From: Plasmopara viticola
Lineage: Eukaryota; Oomycota; Peronosporomycetes; Peronosporales; Peronosporaceae
Length of the DNA: 64,000 nucleotides
NCBI GenBank assembly: GCA_001695595.3
Contig: MBPM02000120.1
Coordinates: 106,017-170,016, forward strand
Reading direction: 5' to 3'
The notes under the pieces were generated by a model. The model was not told the DNA's origin, made no database searches, and worked only from the letters and a program-made list of their open reading frames with translations. The number at the start of each line of letters is the position of its first letter. Position 1 is the first letter of the stretch. The position numbers and the translations under genes were made by a program. Below are positions 25,909-37,375 of the stretch, piece after piece.

Positions 25909-26437
25909 TGGGAAGTGCTGGGATGATGTACGGTCATAGATACGTCCTATCTATCATTCTAGACGTGCGCAAATGCAATATAGCAACAACAAAGCGAATA
26001 TTCGCTCTTGGTAAGTGCTGTAAAGATATACGGCTGTAGATACGTCCTTTCTATCGTTCTAGACGTGTGCACACGCAATAGATGCGCAACTAAGCGTATA
26101 TTTGCTCTTGTGAAGTGCTGAGATGATATATGACCATAGATACGGCCTTTCTATCATTTTAGACGTGTGCAGACGCAATAGATGCACAACTTAGCGTATT
26201 GTCGCTCTTGTGAAGTTCTGAGATGATGTACGGCCATAGATACGTCCTTTCTACCATTCCAGACGTGTGCAGACGCAATAGAAGCACAGCTAAGCATATG
26301 TTCGCTCTCGTGAAATGCTGTGAAGATATACGGCCATATATAGTTTTTTTCATATATTTCTAGAAGTGCGCAGCCGCAAAAGGGTCGCAACCAAGCGTAT
26401 AGTCGCTCTTGTGAAGTGCTGGGATGATATACAGCCA
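25909..26437 (+). repeat. Junction monomers between the two large copies
   Basis: Five monomers linking the end of segment II copy 1 to the start of segment I copy 2. They resemble 22,420-22,940, with TATAGTTTTTTTCATATATTTC near 26,340, and so are another rearranged piece of the same HOR. Confidence 0.72.
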
Positions 26438-28337
26438 TAGATACGTCTTTTCTACTGTTCTAGACGTGTGCAGATGCAATCGATGCACAACTAAGCGTAT
26501 TGTCGCTCTTGTGAAGTGCTGGGATGATGTACGGTCATAGATGCGTCCTATCTATCGTTCTAGACGTGCGCAGATGCAATATAGCAACAACAAAGCGAAT
26601 ATTCGCTCTTGGTAAGTGCTGTAAAGATATACGGCTGTGGATACGTCCTTTCTATCGTTCTAGACGTGTGCACACGCAATAGACTCACAACTAAGCGTAT
26701 GTTCGCTCTTGTGAAGTGCTGAGATGATATATGACCATAGATACGGCCTTTCTATCATTCTAGACGTGTGCAGACGCAATAGATGCACAACTTAGCGTAT
26801 TGTCGCTCTTGTGCAGTACTGAGATGATGTACGGCCATAGATACGTCCTTTCTACCATTCCAGACGTGTGCAGACGCAATAGAAGCACAACTAAGCGTAT
26901 GTTCGATCTCGTGAAATGCTGTGAAGATATACGGCCTAAGATCCTTCCTTTCAATCATTCTTGACGCACGTAAACGCAATAGAGCAACAACAAAGCGTAT
27001 GTTCGATCTCGTGAAATGCTGTGAAGATATACGGCCATATATACATTTTTTATCTTTCTAGAAGTGCGCAGCCGCAAAAGGGTCGCAACCAAGCGTATTG
27101 TCGCTCTTGTAAAGTGCTGGGATGATATACAGCCATAGATACGCCTTTTCTACTGTTCTAGACGTGAGCAGACGCAAAAGAAGCACAACTCAGCGTATTG
27201 CCGCTCTTGTAAAGTGCTGGGATGATATACAGCCATAGATACGTCCTATCTACCATTCTAGACGTGTGCAGACGCAATAGATGCACAACTAAGCGTATTG
27301 TCGCTCTTGTGAAGTGCTGGGATGATGTACGGTCATAGATACGTCCTATCTATCATTCTAGACGTGCGCAGATGCAATATATCAAAAACAAAGCGAATAT
27401 TCGCTTTTGGTAAGTGCTGTAAAGATATACGGCTGTAGATACGTCCTTTCTATCATTCTAGACGTGTGCACACGCAATAGATGCACAACTAAGCGTTTAT
27501 TTGCTCTTGTGAAGTGCTGAGACGATATATGACCATAGATACGGCCTTTCTATCATTTTAGACGTGTGCAGACGCAATAGATGCACAACTTAGCGTATTG
27601 TCGCTCTTGTGAAGTTCTGAGATGATGTACGGCCATAGATACGTCCTTTCTACCATTCCAGACGTGTGCAGACGCAATAGAAGCACAGCTAAGCGTATGT
27701 TCGATCTTTTGAAATGCTGTGAAGATATACGGCCATATATAGTTTTTTTCATATATTTCTAGAAGTGCGCAGCTGCAAAAGGGTCGCAACCAAGCGTATA
27801 GTCGCTCTTGTGAAGTGCTGGGATGATATACAGCCATAGATACGTCTTTTCTACTGTTGTAGACGTAAGCAGACGCAATAGATGCACAACTAAGCGTATC
27901 GCCGCTCTTGTGAAGTGCTGGGATGATATACAGTCATAGATACGTCCTATCATCCATTCTAGACGAGTGCAGATGCAATCGATGCCCAACTAAGCGTATT
28001 GTCGCTCTTGTGAAGTCCTGGGATGATGTACGGTCATAGATACGTCCTATCTATCATTCTAGACGTGCGCAAATGCAATATAGCAACAACAAAGCGAATA
28101 TTCGCTCTTGGTAAGTGCTGTAAAGATATAAGGCTGTAGATACGTCCTCTCTATCGTTCTAGACGTGTGCACGCGCAATAGATTCTCAATTAAGCGTATA
28201 TTCGCTCTTGTAGAGTGCTGAGATGATGTACGGCCATAGATACGGCCTTTCTACCATTCCAGACGTGTGCAGACGCAAAAGAAGCACATCTAAGCGAGTG
28301 TTCGATCTCGTGAAATGCTGTGAAGATATACGGCCAT
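26438..28337 (+). repeat. Large duplication, segment I, copy 2
   Basis: Counterpart of 21,540-23,437. Homology ends sharply near 28,337. There copy 1 goes on to a CATATATACGTTTTTTTATATC monomer, while this copy switches to a CGCCTTTTCTACTG monomer. Confidence 0.9.
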
Positions 28338-28549
28338 AGATACGCCTTTTCTACTGTTCTAGACGTGAGCAGACGCAAAAGAAGCACAACTCAGCGTATT
28401 GCCGCTCTTGTAAAGTGCTGGGATGATATACAGCCATAGATACGTCCTATCTACCATTCTAGACGTGTGCAGACGCAATAGATGCACAACTAAGCGTATT
28501 GTCGCTCTTGTGAAGTGCTGGGATGATGTACGGTCATAGATACGTCCTA
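28338..28549 (+). repeat. ~212-bp conversion-like patch
   Basis: Reads CGCCTTTTCTACTG, then GCAAAAGAAGCACAACTCAGC, then TCTTGTAAAGTGCTGGG, the same order as 27,140-27,350 (and 22,245-22,450). It then rejoins segment II at 28,550. Both edges fall inside conserved monomer text. Confidence 0.78.
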
Positions 28550-30408
28550 TCTACCATTCTAGACGTGTGCAGACGCAATAGATGCATAACTTAGCGTATT
28601 GTCGCTCTTGTGCAGTACTGAGATGATGTACGGTCATAGATACGTCCTATCTATCATTCTAGACGTGCGCAGATGCAATATAGCAACAACAAAGCGAATA
28701 TTCGCTCTTGATAAGGGCTGTAAAGATATACGGCTGTAGATACGTCCTTTCTATCATTCTTGACGTGTGCACACGCAATAGATTCACAACTAAGCGTATA
28801 TTCGCTCGTGTGAAGTGCTGAGATGATATACAGCCATAGATACGGCCTGTCCACTATCTAGACGTGTGCAGACGCAATAGATGCACAACTTAGCGTATTG
28901 TCGCTCTTGTAAAGTTCTGAGATGATGTACGGCCATAGATACGTCCTTTCTACCATTCCAGACGTGTGCAGACGCAATAGAAGCACAGCTAAGCGTATGT
29001 TCGATCTCATGAATTGCTGTGGAGATATACGGCCATATATACGTTTTTTTGTATCTTTCTAGAAGTGCGCAGCCGCAAAAGGGTCGCAACCAAGCGTATA
29101 GTCGCTCTTGTGGAGTGCTGGGATGATATACAGCCATAGATACGTCTTTTCTACTGTTCTAGACGTGAGCAGACGCAATAGATGCACAACTAAGCGTATT
29201 GCCGCTCTTGTGAAATGCTGGGATGATTTACAGCCATAGATACGTCCTCTCTACCATTCCAGACGTGTGCAGACGCAATAGATGCACAACTTAGCGTATT
29301 GTCGCTCTTGTGAAGTACTGAGATGATGTACGGCCATAGATACGTTCTTTCTACCATTCCAGACGTGTGCAGACGCAATAGAAGCACAGCTAAGCGTATA
29401 TTCGCTCTTGGGAATTGCTGTGAAGATATACGGCCTAAGATCCTTCCTTTCAATCATTCTTGACACACGTAAACGCAATAGAGCAACAACAAAGCGTATG
29501 TTCGATCTCGTGAAATGCTGTGGAGATATACGGCCATATATACGTTTGTTTATCTTTCTAGAAGTGCGCAGCCGCAAAAGGGTCGCAACCAAGCGTATAG
29601 TCGCTCTTGTGAAGTGCTGAGATGATATACAGCCACAGATACGTCTTTTCTACTGTTCTACACGTGAGCAGACGCAATAGATGCACAACTAAGCGTCCTG
29701 CCGCTCTTGTGAAGTGCTGGGATGATATATGACCATAGATACGTCCTATCTACCATTCTAGACGTGTGCAGACGCAATAGATGCACACCTAAGCGTATTG
29801 TCGCTCTTGTGACGTGCTGGGATGGTGTACGGTCATAGATACGTCCTATCTATCATTCTAGACGTGCGCAGATGCAATATAGCAACAACAAAGCGAATAT
29901 TCGCTCTTGGTAAGTGCTGTAAAGATATACGGCTGTAGATACGTCCTTTCTATCGTTCTAGACGTGTGCACACGCAATAGATTCACAACTAAGCGTATTG
30001 TCGCTCTTGTGCAGTACTGAGATGATGTACGGCCATAGATACGTCCTTTCTACCATTCAAGACGTGTGCAGACGCAATAGATGCACAACTTAGCGTATTG
30101 TCGCTCTTGTGAAGTTCTGAGATGATGTACGGCCATAGATACGTTCTTTCTACCATTCCAGACGTGTGCAGACGCAATATAGCAACAACAAAGCGAATAT
30201 TCGCTCTTGGTAAGTGCTGTAAAGATATACGGCTGTAGATACGTCCTTTCTATCGTTCTAGACGTGTGCACACGCAATAGATTCACAACTAAGCGTATAT
30301 TCGCTCTTGTGAAGTGCTGAGATGATATATGACAATAGATACGACCTTTTATCATTCTACACGTGTGCAGACGCAATAGATGCACAACTTAGCGTATTGT
30401 CGCTCTAG
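28550..30408 (+). repeat. Large duplication, segment II, copy 2
   Basis: Counterpart of 24,045-25,908. Its 3-prime part (30,121 on) is itself the left end of the 2.19-kb tandem duplication, so that later event happened on top of this one. A local oddity near 28,848-28,862 reads GGCCTGTCCACTATCTAGACG. Confidence 0.88.
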
Positions 30409-31190
30409 TGAAGTACTGAGATGATGTACGGCCATAGATACGTTCTTTCTACCATTCCAGACGTGTGCAGACGCAATAGAAGCACAGCTAAGCGTATATT
30501 CGCTCTTGGGAATTGCTGTGAAGATATACGGCCTAAGATCCTTCTTTCAATCATTCTAGACACACGTAAACGCAATAGAGCAACAACAAAGCGTATGTTC
30601 GATCTCGTGAAATGCTGTGGAGATATACGGCCATATATACGTTTGTTTATCTTTCTAGAAGTGCGCAGCCGCAAAAGGGTCGCAACCAAGCGTATAGTAG
30701 CTCTTGTGAAGTGCTGGGATGCTATACAGCCATAGATACGTCGCTTCTACCATTCTAGACGTGTGCAGATGCAATAGATGCACAACTAAGCGTATTGTCG
30801 CTCTTCTGAAGTGCTGGGATGATATACAGCCATAGATACGTCTTTTCTACCATTCTAGACGTGTGCAGACGCAATAGATGCACAACTAAGCGTATTGTCG
30901 CTCTTGTGAAGTGCTGGGATGATGTACGGTCATAGATGCGTTCTATCCATCATTTCAGACGTGTGCAGACGCAACAGAAGCACAGCTAAGCGTATATTCG
31001 CTCTTGGGAATTGCTGGGATGATATATAGCCATAGATACGTCTTTTCTACCATTCTAGACGTGTGTAGACGCAATAGATGCACAACTAAGCGTGTTGTCG
31101 CTCTTGGGAATTGCTGGATGATACACAGCCATAGATACGTCTTTTCTACCATTCTAGACGTGTGTAGACGCAATAGATGCACAACTAAGC

Positions 31191-31989
31191 GTGTTGTCGC
31201 TCTTGTGAAGTGCTGGGATGATGTACGGCCATAGATACGTCCTTTCTATCATTTTAGACGTGCGCAGACGCAACAGAGCCACAACAAGCGTATATTCGCT
31301 TTTCTGAAGTGCTGTGAAGATATACGGCCATATATACATCCCTTCTATCATTCAAGACGTGCATAGACGCAACAGGGTCACAATTAAGCGTATATTCACT
31401 CTTGTGAAGCGCTGAGATGATATACGGCTATAGATACGTCATTTCTATCATTCTAGACGTGCGCAGACGCAACAGGGTCACAACTAAGCGTATATTCGCT
31501 CTTGTAAAGTGCTGAGATGATGTACGGCCATAGATACGTCGTTTCTACCATTCTAGGCGTGTGCAGACGCAATAGATGCACAACTAAGCGTATTGTCGCT
31601 CTTCTGAAGTGCTGGGATGATATACAGCCATAGATACGTCGTTTCTACCATTCTAGACGTGTGCAGACGCAATAGATGTACAACTAAGCGAATTGTCGCT
31701 CTTCTGAAGTGCTGGGATGATATACAGCCATAGATACGTCTTTTCTACCATTCTAGACGTGTGCAGACGCAATAGATGCACAACTAAGCGTATTGTCGCT
31801 ATTGTGAAGTGCTGGGATGATGTACGGTCATAGATACGTTCTATCTATCATTTCAGACGTGTGCAGACGCAATAGAAGCACAGCTAAGCGTATATTCGCT
31901 CTTGGGAATTGCTGGGATGATACACAGCCATAGATACGTCTTTTCTACCATTCTATACGTGTGTAGACGCAATAGATGCACAACTAAGC
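31191..31989 (+). repeat. Representative core 8-mer unit, 799 bp
   Basis: m1 is 31,191-31,289 (AGAGCCACAACAAGC, 99 bp). m2 starts at 31,290 (TTTTCTGAAG, CATATATACATCCC, TTCAAGACG), m3 at 31,390 (GAAGCGCTGAG, CGTCATTTC), m4 at 31,490 (CGTCGTTTC, TCTAGGCGTG), m5 at 31,590 (CTTCTGAAG, CGTCGTTTC) and m6 at 31,690 (CGTCTTTTC). m7 starts at 31,790 (CTATTGTGAAG, TACGGTC, CATTTCAGACG, AGCACAGC) and m8 at 31,890 (GGGAATTGCTGGG, ATACACAGCC, GTGTGTAGACG). Confidence 0.93.
31830..31848. other. Perfect 7-bp dyad in core monomer m7 (example)
   Basis: ATAGATACGTTCTATCTAT has the same 7-bp arms with the centre CGTTC. Within the core unit only m7 keeps the perfect arms, so the dyad appears about once per 799 bp there. 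The chimeric monomer at 4,530-4,548 carries it as well. Confidence 0.83.
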
Positions 31990-32314
31990 GTGTTATCGCT
32001 CTTGTGAAGTGCTGGGATGATGTACGGCCATAGATACGTCCTTTCTATCATTCTAGACGTGCGCAGACGCAACAGAGCCACAACAAGCGTATATTCGCTT
32101 TTCTGAAGTGCTGTGAAGATATACGGCCATATATACATCCCTTCTATCATTCAAGACGTGCATAGACGCAACAGGGTCACAATTAAGCGTATATTCACTC
32201 TTGTGAAGCGCTGAGATGATATACGGCTATAGATACGTCATTTCTATCATTCTAGACGTGCGCAGACGCAACAGGGTCACAACTAAGCGTATATTCGCTC
32301 TTGTAAAGTGCTGA

Positions 32315-34508
32315 GATGATGTACGGCCATAGATACGTTCTTTCTACCATTCCAGACGTGTGCAGACGCAATATAGCAACAACAAAGCGAATATTCGCTC
32401 TTGGTAAGTGCTGTAAAGATATACGGCTGTAGATACGTCCTTTCTATCGTTCTAGACGTGTGCACACGCAATAGATTCACAACTAAGCGTATATTCGCTC
32501 TTGTGAAGTGCTGAGATGATATATGACAATAGATACGACCTTTTTATCATTCTACACGTGTGCAGACGCAATAGATGCACAACTTAGCGTATTGTCGCTC
32601 TAGTGAAGTACTGAGATGATGTACGGCCATAGATACGTTCTTTCTACATTCCAGACGTGTGCAGACGCAATAGAAGCACAGCTAAGCGTATATTCGCTCT
32701 TGGGAATTGCTGTGAAGATATACGGCCTAAGATCCTTCCTTTCAATCATTCTAGACACGTAAACGCAATAGAGCAACAACAAAGCGTATGTTCGATCTCG
32801 TGAAATGCTGTGGAGATATACGGCCATATATACGTTTGTTTATCTTTCTAGAAGTGCGCAGCCGCAAAGGGTCGCAACCAAGCGTATAGTAGCTCTTGTG
32901 AAGTGCTGGGATGCTATACAGCCATAGATACGTCGCTTCTACCATTCTAGACGTGTGCAGATGCAATAGATGCACAACTAAGCGTATTGTCGCTCTTCTG
33001 AAGTGCTGGGATGATATACAGCCATAGATACGTCTTTTCTACCATTCTAGACGTGTGCAGACGCAATAGATGCACAACTAAGCGTATTGTCGCTCTTGTG
33101 AAGTGCTGGGATGATGTACGGTCATAGATGCGTTTCTATCCATCATTTCAGACGTGTGCAGACGCAATAGAAGCACAGCTAAGCGTATATTCGCTCTCGG
33201 GAATTGCTGGGATGATATATAGCTATAGATACGTCTTTCTACCATTCTAGACGTGTGTAGACGCAATAGATGCACAACTAATATTGTCGCTCTTGGGAAT
33301 TGCTGGGATGATACACAGCCATAGATACGTCTTTTCTACCATTCTAGACGTGTGTAGACGCAATAGATGCACAACTAAGCGTGTTGTCGCTCTTGTGAAG
33401 TGCTGGGATGATGTACGGCCATAGATACGTCCTTTCTATCATTTAGACGTGCGCAGACGCAACAGAGCCACAACAAGCGTATATTCGCTTTTCTGAAGTG
33501 CTGTGAAGATATACGGCCATATATACATCCCTTCTATCATTCAAGACGTGCATAGACGCAACAGGGTCACAATTAAGCGTATATTCACTCTTGTGAAGCG
33601 CTGAGATGATATACGGCTATAGATACGTCATTTCTATCATTCTAGACGTGCGCAGACGCAACAGGGTCACAACTAAGCGTATATTCGCTCTTGTAAAGTG
33701 CTGAGATGATGTACGGCCATAGATACGTCGTTTCTACCATTCTAGGCGTGTGCAGACGCAATAGATGCACAACTAAGCGTATTGTCGCTCTTCTGAAGTG
33801 CTGGGATGATATACAGCCATAGATACGTCGTTTCTACCATTCTAGACGTGTGCAGACGCAATAGATGTACAACTAAGCGAATTGTCGCTCTTCTGAAGTG
33901 CTGGGATGATATACAGCCATAGATACGTCTTTTCTACCATTCTAGACGTGTGCAGACGCAATAGATGCACAACTAAGCGTATTGTCGCTATTGTGAAGTG
34001 CTGGGATGATGTACGGTCATAGATACGTTCTATCTATCATTTCAGACGTGTGCAGACGCAATAGAAGCACAGCTAAGCGTATATTCGCTCTTGGGAATTG
34101 CTGGGATGATACACAGCCATAGATACGTCTTTTCTACCATTCTATACGTGTGTAGACGCAATAGATGCACAACTAAGCGTGTTATCGCTCTTGTGAAGTG
34201 CTGGGATGATGTACGGCCATAGATACGTCCTTTCTATCATTCTAGACGTGCGCAGACGCAACAGAGCCACAACAAGCGTATATTCGCTTTTCTGAAGTGC
34301 TGTGAAGATATACGGCCATATATACATCCCTTCTATCATTCAAGACGTGCATAGACGCAACAGGGTCACAATTAAGCGTATATTCGCTCTTGTGAAGCGC
34401 TGAGATGATATACGGCTATAGATACGTCATTTCTATCATTCTAGACGTGCGCAGACGCAACAGGGTCACAACTAAGCGTATATTCGCTCTTGTGAAGTGC
34501 TGAGATGA
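32315..34508 (+). repeat. 2.19-kb tandem duplication, copy 2
   Basis: Nearly identical to 30,121-32,314. Differences are single bases or small losses, such as TTTCTACATTCC (about 32,641), GACACGTAAACGC (about 32,754) and CAACTAATATTGTCG near 33,276, where four bases are missing. The junction at about 32,310-32,335 lies in text common to both donor monomers, as expected for homologous unequal exchange. Confidence 0.92.
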
Positions 34509-34777
34509 TGTACGGCCATAGATACGTCGTTTCTACCATTCTAGGCGTGTGCAGACGCAATAGATGCACAACTAAGCGTATTGTCGCTCTTCTGAAGTGC
34601 TGGGATGATATACAGCCATAGATACGTCGTTTCTACCATTCTAGACGTGTGCAGACGCAATAGATGCACAACTAAGCGTATTGTCGCTCTTCTGAAGTGC
34701 TGGGATGATATACAGCCATAGATACGTCTTTTCTACCATTCTAGACGTGTGCAGACGCAATAGATGCACAACTAAGC
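34179..34777 (+). repeat. Core 6-mer unit, 599 bp (m7-m8 absent)
   Basis: m1 to m6 are present, then m1 follows m6 directly. Loss of the m7-m8 pair gives 599 bp. The same form recurs at 36,178-36,776 and 36,777-37,375. Confidence 0.88.
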
Positions 34778-36177
34778 GTATTGTCGCTATTGTGAAGTGC
34801 TGGGATGATGTACGGCCATAGATACGTCCTTTCTATCATTCTAGACGTGCGCAGACGCAACAGAGCCACAACAAGCGTATATTCGCTTTTCTGAAGTGCT
34901 GTAAAGATATACGGCCATATATACATCCCTTCTATCATTCTAGACGTGCATAGACGCTACAGGGTCACAATTAAGCGTATATTCGCTCTTGTGAAGCGCT
35001 GAGATGATATACGGCTATAGATACGTCATTTCTATCATTCTAGACGTGCGCTGACGCAACAGGGTCACAACTAAGCGTATATTCGCTCTTGTGAGGTGCT
35101 GAGATGATGTACGGCCATAGATACGTCGTTTCTACCATTCTAGGCGTGTGCAGACGCAATAGATGCACAACTAAGCGTATTGTCGCTCTTCTGAAGTGCT
35201 GGGATGATATACAGCCATAGATACGTCGTTTCTACCATTCTAGACGTGTGCAGACGCAATAGATGCACAACAAAGCGTATTGTCGCTCTTCTGAAGTGCT
35301 GGGATGATATACAGCCATAGATACGTCGTTTCTACCATTCTAGACGTGTGCAGACGCAATAGATGCACAACAAAGCGTATTGTCGCTCTTCTGAAGTGCT
35401 GGGATGATACACAGCCATAGATACGTCTTTTCTACCATTCTAGACGTGTGCAGACGCAATAGATGCACAACTAAGCGTATTGTCGCTCTTGTGAAGTGCT
35501 GGGATGATGTACGGTCATAGATACGCTCTACATAATCATTTCAGACGTGTGCAGACGCAATAGAAGCACAGCTAAGCGTATATTCGCTCTTGGGAATTGC
35601 TGGGATGATGTACGGTCATAGATACGCTCTACATAATCATTTCAGACGTGTGCAGACGCAATAGAAGCACAGCTAAGCGTATATTCGCTCTTGGGAATTG
35701 CTGGGATGATACACAGCCATAGATACGTCTTTTCTACCATTCTAGACGTGTGTAGACGCAATAGATGCACAACTAAGCGTGTTGTCGCTCTTGTGAAGTG
35801 CTGGGATGATGTACGGTCATAGATACGTTCTATCTATCATTTCAGACGTGTGCAGACGCAATAGAAGCACAGCTAAGCGTATATTCGCTCTTGGAATTGC
35901 TGGGATGATACACAGCCATAGATACGTCTTTTCTACCATTCTATACGTGTGTAGACGCAATAGATGCACAACTAAGCGTGTTATCGCTCTTGTGAAGTGC
36001 TGGGATGATGTACGGTCATAGATACGTCGTTTCTACCATTCTAGACGTGTGCAGACGCAATAGATGCACAACTAAGCGTATTGTCGCTCTTCTGAAGTGC
36101 TGGGATGATATACAGCCATAGATACGTCTTTTCTACCATTCTAGACGTGTGCAGACGCAATAGATGCACAACTAAGC
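34778..36177 (+). repeat. Expanded core unit with repeated m5 and m7
   Basis: About 1.4 kb between m1 copies. Monomer m5 is repeated at about 35,180, 35,280 and 35,380, and the m7/m8 part is present more than once. This is a local amplification inside one HOR unit. Confidence 0.78.
35477..35678 (+). repeat. Adjacent pair of 101-bp m7 variants
   Basis: 35,477-35,577 and 35,578-35,678 both contain CGCTCTACATAATCATTTC, where ordinary m7 has CTATCTATCATTTC, making each 101 bp. The second starts with m8 text (GGGAATTGCTGGG) and so is an m8/m7 chimera. The same variant recurs near 38,605. Confidence 0.85.
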
Positions 36178-37375
36178 GTGTTATCGCTCTTGTGAAGTGC
36201 TGGGATGATGTACGGCCATAGATACGTCCTTTCTATCATTCTAGACGTGCGCAGACGCAACAGAGCCACAACAAGCGTATATTCGCTTTTCTGAAGTGCT
36301 GTGAAGATATACGGCCATATATACATCCCTTCTATCATTCTAGACGTGCATAGACGCAACAGGGTCACAATTAAGCGTATATTCGCTCTTGTGAAGCGCT
36401 GAGATGATATACGGCTATAGATACGTCATTTCTATCATTCTAGACGTGCGCAGACGCAACAGGGTCACAACTAAGCGTATATTCGCTCTTGTGAAGTGCT
36501 CAGATGATGTACGGCCATAGATACGTCGTTTCTACCATTCTAGGCGTGTGCAGACGCAATAGATGCACAACTAAGCGTATTGTCGCTCTTCTGAAGTGCT
36601 GGGATGATATACAGCCATAGATACGTCGTTTCTACCATTCTAGACGTGTGCAGACGCAATAGATGCACAACTAAGCGTATTGTCGCTCTTCTGAAGTGCT
36701 GGGATGATATACAGCCATAGATACGTCTTTTCTACCATTCTAGACGTGTGCAGACGCAATAGATGCACAACTAAGCGTATTGTCGCTATTGTGAAGTGCT
36801 GGGATGATGTACGGCCATAGATACGTCCTTTCTATCATTCTAGACGTGCGCAGACGCAACAGAGCCACAACAAGCGTATATTCGCTTTCTGAAGTGCTGT
36901 AAAGATATACGGCCATATATACATCCCTTCTATCATTCTAGACGTGCATAGACGCTACAGGGTCACAATTAAGCGTATATTCGCTCTTGTGAAGCACTGA
37001 GATGATATACGGCTATAGATACGTCATTTCTATCATTCTAGACGTGCGCTGACGCAACAGGGTCACAACTAAGCGTATATTCGCTCTTGTGAAGGTGCTG
37101 AGATGATGTACGGCCATAGATACGTCGTTTCTACCATTCTAGGCGTGTGCAGACGCAATAGATGCACAACTAAGCGTATTGTCGCTCTTCTGAAGTGCTG
37201 GGATGATATACAGCCATAGATACGTCGTTTCTACCATTCTAGACGTGTGCAGACGCAATAGATGCACAACTAAGCGTATTGTCGCTCTTCTGAAGTGCTG
37301 GGATGATATACAGCCATAGATACGTCTTTTCTACCATTCTAGACGTGTGCAGACGCAATAGATGCACAACAAAGC

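Larger units (their letters stand above)
17050..30120 (+). repeat. Mixed HOR zone marked by monomer q
   Basis: A distinctive monomer (q) with CGGCCTAAG, CCTTCCTTTCAATC and GACGCACGTAAAC recurs near 17,260, 18,055, 18,650, 20,150, 20,945, 22,030, 24,945, 26,935 and 29,435, and twice more at 30,535 and 32,730. It is usually followed by a TATGTTCGATCTCG monomer containing AGAAGTGCGCAGCCGC. Spacings near 600, 800, 1,100 and 1,500 bp show one parent HOR with monomer gains and losses. Other recurrent types have GGCTGTAGATACG, GAGCAGACGC or CACACGCAATAG. Confidence 0.88.
30121..32314 (+). repeat. 2.19-kb tandem duplication, copy 1
   Basis: Repeats as 32,315-34,508 at an offset of 2,194-2,195 bases. 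It begins inside q-zone sequence (ATATAGCAACAACAAAGCG monomers) and ends in core monomer m4, so the unit spans the boundary between the two HOR zones. Confidence 0.92.
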
